A stretch of 64,000 nucleotides of DNA from Crotalaria pallida. Lineage: Eukaryota; Streptophyta; Magnoliopsida; Fabales; Fabaceae. The stretch is from positions 164,185,501-164,249,500 of the forward strand of contig CM075651.1 in assembly GCA_037953625.1 (NCBI GenBank). The letters are read 5' to 3'. The position numbers were made by a program, and so were the translations under genes. Below, piece after piece: positions 11,881 through 21,660 of the stretch. The notes under the pieces are model-generated. The model saw only the letters and a list, made by a program, of their open reading frames with translations. It was not told where the DNA came from and made no database searches. Position 1 is the stretch's first letter. Every line of letters starts with the position of its first letter.

Positions 11881-13798
11881 TGTTATCGGTATATGTTTCT
11901 AGTGGTGGATGGTCATGGTCACTAAAGATTTTTGCAGTGACGACCAAAATCCGTAGCTAAATCCTGCCCATGGAAAATCTTAGCTGAAGCCTATTGTGAT
12001 GGTTTAAATCCATGGTTGAATAAACCTATAGTGATGGTCAAAATCTGTGGCTGAATGCAACTTGGTCCCATGTTTGTGGATAAATCGTGATGTGATATTT
12101 CAAGATTGCGAAAATATGAATGTTAGTACATCTTAGCTTTAGTGGTGGTTGCGGGCTTCAAACGTCGCGGTTGTTCCGCCAGAAGATGATAGATTGGTTT
12201 GTGATCCTCCAAATTGATATGCTTGCGATTAATCCATGATGGTGGTGGAGTGGAGTGGAGTGGAGGAAGGGTGCTAGGGAGTTAATTGTTGTTGTCGATG
12301 CAAGGATGAGTAGCGGTGAGGCTCTGTGAGAATAAAGAATGATATTTGTATGGCATAGCTAAAAGGGCAAAATTGTCATTTTCTATATTTTCATCTTCTA
12401 ATCTTATCCGTCAGCTATGTTAATAAATATATTATATATCAATCAACGTTATAAGGGGGAGCATCAGAATCAAAAACTCAAAAACAACACTGAAGCATCA
12501 CCCATGATATATAGGTTTGTGCCACCGTAAACAAAACATATAGTAAGGGCTAACATTTTTCACTCATCCAATGGTTATTATATTCTTAACAACATCGGTT
12601 AAAATCTTGTCATTTCCCTGTATAAATGGAGTCGATCATGACTTGGGGTTGCCTCTCCCTATCTAACATCACTTTTAGGCATTTTTATTTTACTTTTTAG
12701 TGCTAATAAAAAATGTCACTAACACATTTATCGGTGCCTATAAATCTAATGTCGCTAAAAGTTTTATCCGACATTTATACATAATGCTAATAAAGACCCA
12801 ATTAATCGACTCTAAAAGTCATAAGTTTTAGATGTAATTATTGTTGATTTGATGACATTATTATGCTACATTGTTCTTAAAATCATATTACTAACCATAT
12901 TTTATTTTTATTGTTTCTTAGATGATTCTCTATTTGAAATATAAATAGCTAGCAAGATTTTTGTATTTCTATGCTTTTTTAAAACCAAATCAGAAGGATG
13001 GATTGATCGAAATTATATTTTACTAAACCAAAATGCAATTATATTCATATGCTCCTCAATGTTTCTTGTGATAAAGTTAACACTTCAAATTCCAAAATAA
13101 TGTAAACCTTCAATATATGTATAAAATGAAATGACTCCACAACTTATATCTCATGACACGTACCGAATTAGATTTAGAAAAATTCATGAGTACTTGTAAA
13201 AAAAACTCATTAGAAAAATTAACTTTAAATTGATGTCATATACAAAGTGGTAATGTGCACTTCTAAGCTTGGCCAAGTAATTTTACAAGTATTGCAAGGA
13301 CTCCAAGTACCTGCAAGTAAGTCAAGAATTGTATAGTGAGTTATCGATGTTTTTAATAACCTAGAAGTAAATTCCTTGAACAATAAGCAGGGTGTGAACA
13401 ATGGAAAAAATATCACAACCATTCAAAATGAAACAATTATTGATTGATGAACTCATGGGATAACAGGGTCAGGGGATGATGGTCACGACAGAGTAGGAAG
13501 AAGCTAAGGAAAAGAAAAGAAACTCATGAGATAACACAAGATCAAGACATGGCAAGAGTGGTAGCTTGATCAAACAGTAATTAAGGTCAACTACAACTCC
13601 TGACTTAACATTTTATGAATACAATTTGTTAACAACTCACACTTAGCTTATTACCCAGCTAATCAATAATCCTTTAATTTCCCTCACATAAAATTCAATT
13701 TAATGAATGATTTAGTGGCACATAAAGAGACCCTAATCATGCCACTAAAATATTTGCCACTAAAGCCAACCACTAACGTAACTTTTGTTGCAGTAGTG
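11881..13798. mobile_element. Probable CACTA-type relic; one terminus at 13783-13798
   Basis: The right boundary reads TTTTGTTGCAGTAGTG, i.e. CACTACTGCAACAAAA on the other strand, as in plant CACTA termini. Just inside it is a cluster of GCCACTAAA motifs (13739-13772). At 11920-12050 a repeated phrase (gtgacgaccaaaatccgtag / gtgatggtcaaaatctgtgg) resembles subterminal repeats. No matching left terminus was found, so the extent is uncertain and the two ends may not belong together. No transposase frame is recognisable. Confidence 0.35.
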
Positions 13799-13853
13799 AT
13801 CAATAATTACCAAACAAAATTTAGTGGAAATAATTGAACATGGACAATATGAA

Positions 13854-13910
13854 TTCTTGTTAGCTGATGAATGCAAGGGGAATATCCGTATACCTTAACA
13901 ATTTCTTGTT
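13854..13910 (+). promoter_or_regulatory. P1BS flanked by two CTTC/MYCS-like motifs in the PHT1 promoter
   Basis: GAATATCC at 13880-13887 fits the PHR1-binding site consensus GNATATNC. TTCTTGTT occurs on both sides, at 13854-13861 and 13903-13910, each matching the TCTTGTT core of the CTTC/MYCS element reported in mycorrhiza-responsive phosphate-transporter promoters. The cluster lies about 215-270 bp before the ATG and about 90-150 bp before a TATA box. The motifs are seen; phosphate- and mycorrhiza-dependent control is inferred from known PT4-type promoters. Confidence 0.6.
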
Positions 13911-14001
13911 GACATCCCCTAAGCTTAATATTAGTATTATTATGTTTTCCTTGAAACACCCACCCACCCCCGTAACATCTTCTTCAAAGTTACATTACAT
14001 A

Positions 14002-14009
14002 TATAAATA
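14002..14009 (+). promoter_or_regulatory. TATA box of the PHT1 gene
   Basis: TATAAATA lies 116 bp before the ATG, implying a start site near 14035 and a 5' UTR of about 90 bases. Confidence 0.55.
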
Positions 14010-14124
14010 TAAGAGAAGCAAAGCAACAACATATATATATGCACCAAGTCACCGATTAAATTACCAACAGCGCAGCGAAAAACAAATTAAAAGAAAGAAA
14101 GAAGCTAGCCGGCGGGCAGTAAGA

Positions 14125-15832
14125 ATGGCGTTAGAAGTTCTTGACGCCCTTGATTCAGCTCGCACGCAATGGTACCACGTGACAGCCATAGTGATCGCAG
14201 GCATGGGCTTCTTCACTGATGCCTACGACCTCTTTTGCATCTCCACTGTTTCGAAACTCTTAGGCCGTTTGTATTACTTCGATCCAAATTCTCAGAAACC
14301 AGGGAAGCTCCCACCCAATGTCAATAACACGGTGGTTGGAGTGGCCCTTGTGGGAACACTTGCCGGCCAATTAGTCTTTGGATGGCTCGGAGACAAACTA
14401 GGGAGAAAGAAAGTGTATGGGATGACACTGATGCTCATGGTGGTTTGCGCCATATGCTCAGGCCTTTCTTTTGGTTCAACAGCTCGGTCTGTTATGGGAA
14501 CACTCTGTTTCTTCAGATTCTGGCTTGGTTTTGGCATTGGCGGAGACTATCCACTCTCTGCTACCATCATGTCTGAATACGCCAACAAAAGGTACGTCAT
14601 TAGATTAAATATTAATGCCTTAATGCCTGCCTGGCCTACTTATTTATTTATTTAACTCATAATATATATATGTTACCAATCAACAAGCTAATAACTAACT
14701 CTTGTTTTTTATGAAAATTAGGACTCGTGGTGCTTTCATTGCAGCTGTGTTTGCCATGCAAGGCGTGGGAATCATCTTCGCCGGGTTGGTCTCTATGTGC
14801 ATGTCAAGACTATTCTTGTGGTACTTGGATGCTCCCCCATATGCAGAGGATAAGGTCTTGTCAACACAACCCGAGGCTGATTTCCTATGGCGAATAGTGC
14901 TCATGGTTGGAGCCGCACCAGCGTTGATGACATACTACTGGCGAATGAAGATGCCCGAAACAGGTCGATATACTGCAATAGTAGAAGGTAATGCAAAGCA
15001 AGCAGCTGCTGATATGGCAAGGGTTTTGGACATCGAAATAGTAGCACAACAAGAGAAATTGGCTGAGTTTAAAGCTGCCAACGATTACCCTTTATTGTCC
15101 GATGAGTTCTTTCAGCGACACGGGCGTCACTTGATCGGTACAATGAGCACCTGGTTCTTATTGGACATCGCTTTCTACAGCCAGAACCTAACCCAAAAGG
15201 ACATTTTCCCTGCAATTGGACTCATCAAGAAGGAACCCCAAATGAATGCATTGGATGAAGTGTTCCAAACCTCACGAGCCATGTTCGTGATTGCTCTGTT
15301 TGGAACATTCCCGGGTTACTGGTTCACTGTCTTTTTCATTGAGAGGATAGGACGCTTCAAGATACAACTCATTGGTTTTTTCATGATGTCGTTCTTCATG
15401 TTTGTCATTGGTGTCAAATATGAATACCTCAAAGATAATGGGAACCTCTTCGCTCTTCTCTATGGGCTAACGTTCTTCTTTGCCAACTTTGGACCCAACA
15501 GCACCACCTTTGTGCTCCCAGCGGAGCTATTCCCGACAAGGGTAAGGTCCACGTGTCACGCATTGAGCGCTGCGGCGGGGAAAGCTGGTGCCATGGTTGG
15601 GGCATTTGGGATACAGAACTATACCCTGTCCGGTGAAACCAGCAAGATAAAAAGGACTATGTTTATTTTAGCATTCACCAACATGTTAGGTTTTTTCTGC
15701 TCGTTCTTGGTTACTGAAACAAAGGGAAGGTCGCTGGAGGAAATTTCTGGAGAGGATGGCAGAGAGAGTGAACTCACGCCAACACCCAATGACAGGGTTT
15801 CGAATCGACAGCCACATACAGAGACCATGTGA
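14125..15832 (+). CDS. PHT1: PHT1-family phosphate:H+ symporter, PT4-like
   Basis: Exons 14125-14591 and 14722-15832 flank a 130-bp GT-AG intron that splits the Arg codon of NKR-TRG; the product is 525 aa, the normal length. I chose the ATG opening MALEVLDALDSARTQWYHVT, the conserved PHT1 start; the frame upstream is 5' UTR. It belongs to the major facilitator superfamily: 12 membrane segments in two halves separated by a long hydrophilic loop (about residues 230-305). The signature GGDYPLSATIMSE is at 139-151, with TDAYD at 31-35, GDKLGRKKVYG in the first half and LPAELFPTRVRSTCHA in the second. The tail TKGRSLEEISGEDGRESEL is typical. It should import H2PO4- with protons at the plasma membrane; PT4 homologues act at the periarbuscular membrane. 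The PT4 assignment rests on recalled similarity plus the promoter motifs and is less certain than PHT1. The reading frame is intact. Confidence 0.96.
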
Positions 15833-16265
15833 AAGACTACGACATACATCCAACGGAATTCCAACTTTACTACATTGTATTGCCGTAATAGTATTATATG
15901 TGTGGTTATTATAACAATAATAATAACAATGGATCAGAATGCATGCTTAGTATTTTGCGTGCGTTACCGAAATAAAAGAATGCAATGTTTTTTTTTTGGC
16001 GCCTTATGGTATAACGTTATGAGAATAAGAGTAGTTGAACATATTGTTTTGGACCCTAGCTTTTATGCATAGTTTCAAATTGGTTGCTAACATTTCATTT
16101 GTCTTATTAATTTTACCCTTTGTCTATTTTTTTTCCTTTTCATCTCAACTTATTAGAGCTAGTTAGTTGCTTTTATGATGATGCTAGTTTGGATATTTAG
16201 GACTTCAGGGTTTCCAATATTGTAAAAGGTTGAAAATGAAGTAGTATTAAAAATGAATCGATTCA

Positions 16266-16455
16266 GCAACGGTTGGTCAAGTGGTAACTCACTTGGTCCC
16301 TTAACTAACTGGTCTCGAGTTCGAGTCTTGGGTATGGAACAACCCTCGCTGAGAGACCCCTACCGCTTAGTGCGAGCTCAGTTGGGACGGACCGGACGAA
16401 TCAAGATCTGGGTAAACCAGATTCAGATATCGGTTGGTAAAAAAAAATTAAAAAA
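16266..16455 (+). mobile_element. tRNA-derived SINE, family A
   Basis: Flanked by a 10-bp duplication aatcgattca (16256-16265 and 16456-16465). GGTTGGTCAAGTGGTAACTC is the box-A block and GTCTCGAGTTCGAGTC the box-B block; it ends in an A-rich tail. It is nearly colinear with the copy at 3490-3681. Confidence 0.88.
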
Positions 16456-16684
16456 AATCGATTCAAGGGTAAATTTGCCTAGTTGATGCACTGATTTGAT
16501 TTGATGAGTGTGGAAATTTTTTTTTCTTCTTGAAACAAGTGGCAGTCCACGAGAGTTGATTGTTACGAATAATTAATGCGGGACAAATTTATGAAGTAAT
16601 ATGACTGAAATTTTCAATAATCTCATAAACTAATTTGATAGATGCTTTCGAAGTCAATGATTTATTTGACTACATACTCTTTTT

Positions 16685-17560
16685 CAACAAGTTTAGGGAC
16701 TTATTTATGTTTTTGTCCCTAAAAGTTTAATGTGTTTTGGTTTTAGTCCCTAAAAGTTACTTCTTCGTCCCTAATTGGAGGGCATTTTCAACCAATTCAA
16801 ATAAAATTAAGAAAAGTAGTTAGAGGTAGTTATTATTCTCAAAGTTATCAAAAAATATATTAAACTTCCACAATTACCCCTATATAAAATTAGACTTAAA
16901 TGCAATCTAGATTGACGTAGTTATTATAATGGAGTGAAATGGTTATTAGAATGTGGAATATAGAGTAGAATCATTAGGGGTATATTTGGTATAGATTATT
17001 TAATGTTGCCTATGTATTGTAAAGTGACTTATATTTAGAGACAAATAAACCTTCAAAAATGTGACTTATAATTAGGGACAGAGGGAGTATTTTGACCAGG
17101 ATTAGTTCTTAATTTTTCAAACATTTTGGTTTTGATAATCCACACCATTAGAAAAAATATGTTATCTATCGATATGATCAATAACAAAATACCACATCAG
17201 CAGCCAGCCACGTGGTATGAAGTGATGTCAAGTAGGTGGTGTGACATAGATGATTTAGGCCCATGAACGCAAAATTTTGCGTATGAGACTATTTTGTCTA
17301 TAGGACAATTTTGTGTCTGTGTGCCTGTATCATCCATGTCATACCATCTATTTGATGTCACCTAACACCACGTGGTTGTTAATAGGTGTTTCGTTAGTCA
17401 TATCAACATATAACAGATTTTTCCTGACATCGAACCAAAATCAAAACATTTGAAAATTTAAGGATTATTCCCGGTCAGAAAAACTTTTAGGGATTAAAAC
17501 CAAAAGACACTGAACTTTTAGGGACTAAAGACATGAATAAACCAAGTTTAGGCGACTGAT
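16685..17560. mobile_element. Long-TIR MITE interrupted by a Stowaway
   Basis: The left arm (caagtttagggacttattta ... gttttggttttagtccctaa) is the inverted counterpart of the right arm (ttagggattaaaaccaaaag ... ataaaccaagtttaggcgac). A Stowaway element sits inside the left part. Exact outer borders and target duplication were not resolved. Confidence 0.55.
16760..17087. mobile_element. Stowaway-like MITE, nested
   Basis: Termini CTTCTTCGTCCCTAATTGGA and CTTATAATTAGGGACAGAGG with TA at both edges (16758-16759 and 17088-17089). It lies inside the larger inverted-repeat element, so it inserted later. Confidence 0.7.
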
Positions 17561-19619
17561 TAATAGCATAAAAAATTCGCTAAACTAAACATTTGGTCCA
17601 TTCCCTTATGTTTTGCTATCAAATCGTTCCTTATCATTTTTTTTATCCTATTGGTCTTATATGTTTAATTTCTTTATGTTTGTAGCGTTCGTCCCAAACA
17701 TCAAATGTTCATGACGGAGTTAATGTTCATTGTATGTGGATCAATAAGATATTAATACATGTTGAGTAAATATGAGTGTTTGAGGAAAAAGAAATATCTA
17801 ATGACATTAGAAATCGAAAATAAGTTTTATATTAAGGACAAAAAAAATTTCAAAAAACATTTATGCATAGGATCGGAGGGAATAACTTTTTTAATTAAAA
17901 ATCTTCAATTTCTATTAATTTTTTGTGATAATTTTTTTCCTATAATCAAATCAAGATATATCTCTTTTAATTGATTTTTTTTTTCAAAGTGCTATTAATT
18001 TGAGAAATTCTATTAGCACTCAAAAAGTACTACATGCATTAGATCATTCATAATTTTTACATTTAAAAATTCAAAATTACATGCATATCCACCATTTTCA
18101 ACCTCACGCCACACCCACCTTATTTTCCATCTTCATCCTTTTTTTTTCACATAATAACAATTCTTTATAGATTAGAAGATTAGATTAGATTAGGACTCTA
18201 ATTTTTTTCGTCATCATCACTACTTCAATTAAGGGTGTGTTTGTTTTTGTTAAAATTGTGTTTTTAGTTTATTTTCAAGAATAATCATAAACATAATGTG
18301 TTTATTTACCCATGTAGATTATAATTTTAAATTATAGTTTTGAAAAAATAATCAAAATCTAACGGTTTCCTCGTCATAAGAGTTGTAGATTTTTTTGGTA
18401 AGTTATTTTTTTAGACTCATGTAATTTTCCTATTTTATTCTTATCACTCCAACTCATTAAGTACTCCCTTATAACTTCATATATATTTTTTAATTTACTC
18501 AGTAAAAATAATCTTTTTTACATTATCCAAACATAACAGACAGATTAGCTTAAGAAACTCAAACTCAAACCGACGATAATTTAACAGATTAAAAATATTT
18601 TACCAAATACACCAAACACACACTCAATCATCTAATTTCATGAAGAATGATGGCTAGATGTTTGTTGGCAGAGATGGCAGAGGCGTTGGCCGTTGTTCTC
18701 TTCTCAAACTTAATCCTCATCAAACTGGTGGCATGGCATCAACATCTCACCCCTGGTAAAAATGAAGAGGATAAAATCTTCCACGTTTTTGCCGCCCTAT
18801 ACTGCATCATTGCCGCCATTGCCAGCCCCTCTCTCTCTCTCTCTCTCTCTTAAAATATCGATTTTGAAATAGTGATGATACTTTTTTTTATAGTTAAGTT
18901 CCAATGTGTGATTCAAACCTCTTCTTTAAATAATTATTAGTTCTCGTTATATGGGTTTGTTTTAATAAATTAAGCATATTTTGTAAATAAAATTTTCTGG
19001 TTATTGGATATGTTACCTGAATCAATTTTTAGAAATAAACTTTATAACTTTACAACTTTTTCTCTTATACCTTCATTTACACTATATGTTTCTTTTTTTT
19101 TTCTCTGTCTTCTTATCGTATCATATCATCACTCACTTCTTTCTCTTCTTTTCTTATATCTCTCATCCCTACACTTCCTACACCTCAAAAATAGGTGTGG
19201 GAATATTATTTTTCATTTCGAAATAAGAATTTTTGTATTCACTTGCCTAGTTACCGAGTTACCTTTACCCCTTTATGCTAAACTTGCTCAACCTTCGGCA
19301 TCATTTAGTTAATAGTCTATTTTCCCTGTAACATTATTCTTTATCATCATAATTTTATATAGTTTTATAAAAAAGTTGTGAAGTGAATTATTTTATGAGG
19401 GACAGTAGCCAATATGCGAACATTTGGTTATTTGTGATTTTTTTCTTATCATTGTCTTTGTTTCTCGTGCTTATTCGTTTTTCTTCCATGTTAATTTGGT
19501 GGCAAATAACAATAGTGTTTTCTAAAAAAAAAAAAAAACCAAACCCCTCTAGTTTTTGAAAGCTTAGAGTAATTAATAAGTTTAACCTCTTTTAGTTACC
19601 AAGAAAAAAGATCGTTAGC
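17561..19619. other. AT-rich intergenic sequence
   Basis: Short frames only. A 68-codon frame at 18647-18853 ends in a (CT)n microsatellite (about 18831-18850) and a 102-codon Phe/Leu/Ser-rich frame at 19004-19312 looks compositional. Neither has family features. Confidence 0.45.
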
Positions 19620-21660
19620 CAAATTAAACACACACAATACAAAGAATCTCATTATTAGAAATGATGTCTCTTCATATAAAATTGTATTGTGATCACAATA
19701 CATACAGATTAGAGTACAAAAAGGAAACTTGTTCCTCTTATATAACTTTAAGAAAAGATGAAGAGAAACATATTACACATCTCTCAAACAAAAAGGCTTA
19801 ATGGACTTACCACCTGACTATATATGTTGCTTAGTTTGCTTGTTTCTTTCCAACAATAGATTTCTTTCCAACAGTGGGCTTGGCACCAGTTCGGGCAATG
19901 GGCTTGGTAGATTTCACCTTACGAGCACTTACTGGAACAGGTTCGATGGAAATAACCTTAGGGGAACTTGCTTGGGTAATGGGTTTAGCAGATTTCACCT
20001 TAGGAGTGACTACTTGGGCAATAGGTTTGGTTGATTTCACCTTTGGGGCACCTACTTGGACAGTGGACTTGGCAGATTTCACCTTAGGAGTACTTGCTTG
20101 GGCAATTGGCTTTCCAGATTTCACCTTAGGAGCACCTGCTTGAGCAATGGTCTTAGTAGAATTAACAATGAGCTTGGTAGATTTCACCTTAGGAGCATCT
20201 ACTTGGGCAATGGGCTTTCCAGATTTCACCTTAGGAGCACCTGCTTGGGAACTGGGCTTAGTGGAATTAACCTTAAGGGCACTTCTTTTAGCAATAGACT
20301 TAGTAGAATTAACAATGAGCTTGGTAGATTTCACCTTAGGGGCAACTTTTTGGATGATAGGTTTCGCAGATTTCCCCTTAAGAGCACTTACTGGAACATG
20401 TTTGGTGGAATTAACCTTAAGGGCACTTTTTTGGACAATGGGTTTAGTAGATTTCACCTTAGGAGCATTTGCTTGGGCAACAGGCTTTGTGGTGTTTACC
20501 TTATGGGTACCTACTTGGGCAACAGACTTTCCAGCGTTCACCTTACGGGCACCTACTCGGGCAATGGGCTTGGCAGATTTCACATTAGGAACACCTACAT
20601 GGGCAATGGGCTTGGTAGAGTTAACCTTATGGGCACCTGCTTGAGTAGTGCGCTTAGCAGAATTAACAATGGGTTTAGCAGATTTCACCTTAGGGGCACC
20701 TACTTGGGCAATGGGCTTGACAGATTTAACTTTAGGGGCATCTACGTGGGTAGTGTTCTTACCAGAATTAACAATGTGCTTTGCAGATTTCACCTTAGGG
20801 GCAACTGTTGGGACAATAGGCTTTGCAGATTTCACCTTAGGGGTACCTTTCTGGGTAATGGGTTTTCCAGATTTCACCTTAGAAGCATCTGCTTGGGCAA
20901 TAGGCTTGGTAGATTTCACCTTATGGGCACTTGCTTGAGCAATAAACTTTCCAGATTTCACCTTAGGAGCACCTACTTGAGCAATGGACTTAGTGGAATT
21001 TACCTTATTAATGGCACCTACTGAGGCATGATGCTTAGCAGATTTAACAATGGGCTTAGTAGAATTAACTTTAGGTGCACCTGCATGAACAATGGGTTTA
21101 GCAGAATTAACCTTATGAGCACCTGCTTGAGCATTGTTGGCAGAGTTAATCTCAGGGGAACCTGCTTGAGAAATAGGTTTGGTAGAATCAACCTTGGGGG
21201 CATTTGCCGAGGCTATGTGTTTGACAGGTGTGACCTTAGAGATCTTATGTTGTCCTTCTTTCTTGGTTGGAACTGCAAGAGCAGGTTCAAGGACAACACA
21301 TAAGCACAAAGAGATCAACACCAAGCAACAAGCCAGGCGAGCCATTTTTTTTTTATTTTTGATTGTTGAGAGATGGTGATATGAGTATATGTTCCTAGGC
21401 TTATTTATACTAGTTTTGAAAATAGATATTTCCTTGCGTAATGAGGTGGTCAAAGCTCAAGAATAGGAACTTCTTAATTTGGTATACTAACACAGTAATA
21501 TGGTTTTTCTTAATTATGACATATTCGTGCAACAAATATGGCTTAAAAATCTCGTGGCAATTGACTTGCATAAACTATATTTTGAGTTCACAAGATGTTC
21601 AAAATCATTGACAGCTAAACCAAAGCGGTAAATATGGATGATCACAAATTATTTGGTGGA
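19620..21660. repeat. Segmental duplication, copy 1 (partner 34630-36285)
   Basis: Sequence on both sides of the repeat-protein gene matches sequence around the PMEI gene. Downstream pairs: gtacaaaaaggaaacttgtt / gtacaaaaatgaaacctgtt and ctatatatgttgcttag. Upstream pairs: aataggaacttcttaatttg / aataggaacttttaatttgg and ggtaaatatggatgatca / ggtaaatatggattatca. The similarity continues through the signal-peptide codons, so one ancestral locus was copied whole. Confidence 0.8.
19831..21345 (-). CDS. Secreted Lys-rich protein of about 30 tandem 14-residue repeats
   Basis: Intronless, 504 aa; the start is the ATG opening MARLACCLVLISLCLCVVL, a clear signal peptide (about residues 1-24). The rest is about 30 units of roughly PKVKSxKPIAQxGA, mostly 14 residues (42 bp). 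Five units are 21-22 residues because a 7-8-residue piece such as VNSTK or VNSAK is inserted. After the signal peptide there is no Cys, Trp or Tyr, so it is probably extended and strongly basic. About nine NST/NTT sequons allow N-glycosylation, and AP, TP and SP dipeptides might be hydroxylated. Expected location is the cell wall or apoplast. The signal peptide and flanks are shared with the PMEI gene at 35340, but no PMEI domain remains. I do not recognise a named family; function unknown. The array has stayed open and its units have diverged, which argues for a maintained frame. Confidence 0.8.
   Translation of the reverse strand: MARLACCLVLISLCLCVVLEPALAVPTKKEGQHKISKVTPVKHIASANAPKVDSTKPISQAGSPEINSANNAQAGAHKVNSAKPIVHAGAPKVNSTKPIVKSAKHHASVGAINKVNSTKSIAQVGAPKVKSGKFIAQASAHKVKSTKPIAQADASKVKSGKPITQKGTPKVKSAKPIVPTVAPKVKSAKHIVNSGKNTTHVDAPKVKSVKPIAQVGAPKVKSAKPIVNSAKRTTQAGAHKVNSTKPIAHVGVPNVKSAKPIARVGARKVNAGKSVAQVGTHKVNTTKPVAQANAPKVKSTKPIVQKSALKVNSTKHVPVSALKGKSAKPIIQKVAPKVKSTKLIVNSTKSIAKRSALKVNSTKPSSQAGAPKVKSGKPIAQVDAPKVKSTKLIVNSTKTIAQAGAPKVKSGKPIAQASTPKVKSAKSTVQVGAPKVKSTKPIAQVVTPKVKSAKPITQASSPKVISIEPVPVSARKVKSTKPIARTGAKPTVGKKSIVGKKQAN

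Noticed and set aside
14292..14537. Minus-strand frames within the PHT1 gene
   Set aside because: Shadows of the coding strand.
18647..18853. 68-codon frame ending in (CT)n
   Set aside because: The tail is a microsatellite and nothing upstream supports a gene.
20056..21024. Plus-strand open frames (322, 165, 96 and 89 codons) opposite the repeat-protein gene
   Set aside because: With a 42-bp period every frame repeats in step, so stop-free antisense frames arise by chance. They have no signal peptide and the minus-strand frame alone has the conserved paralogous start.
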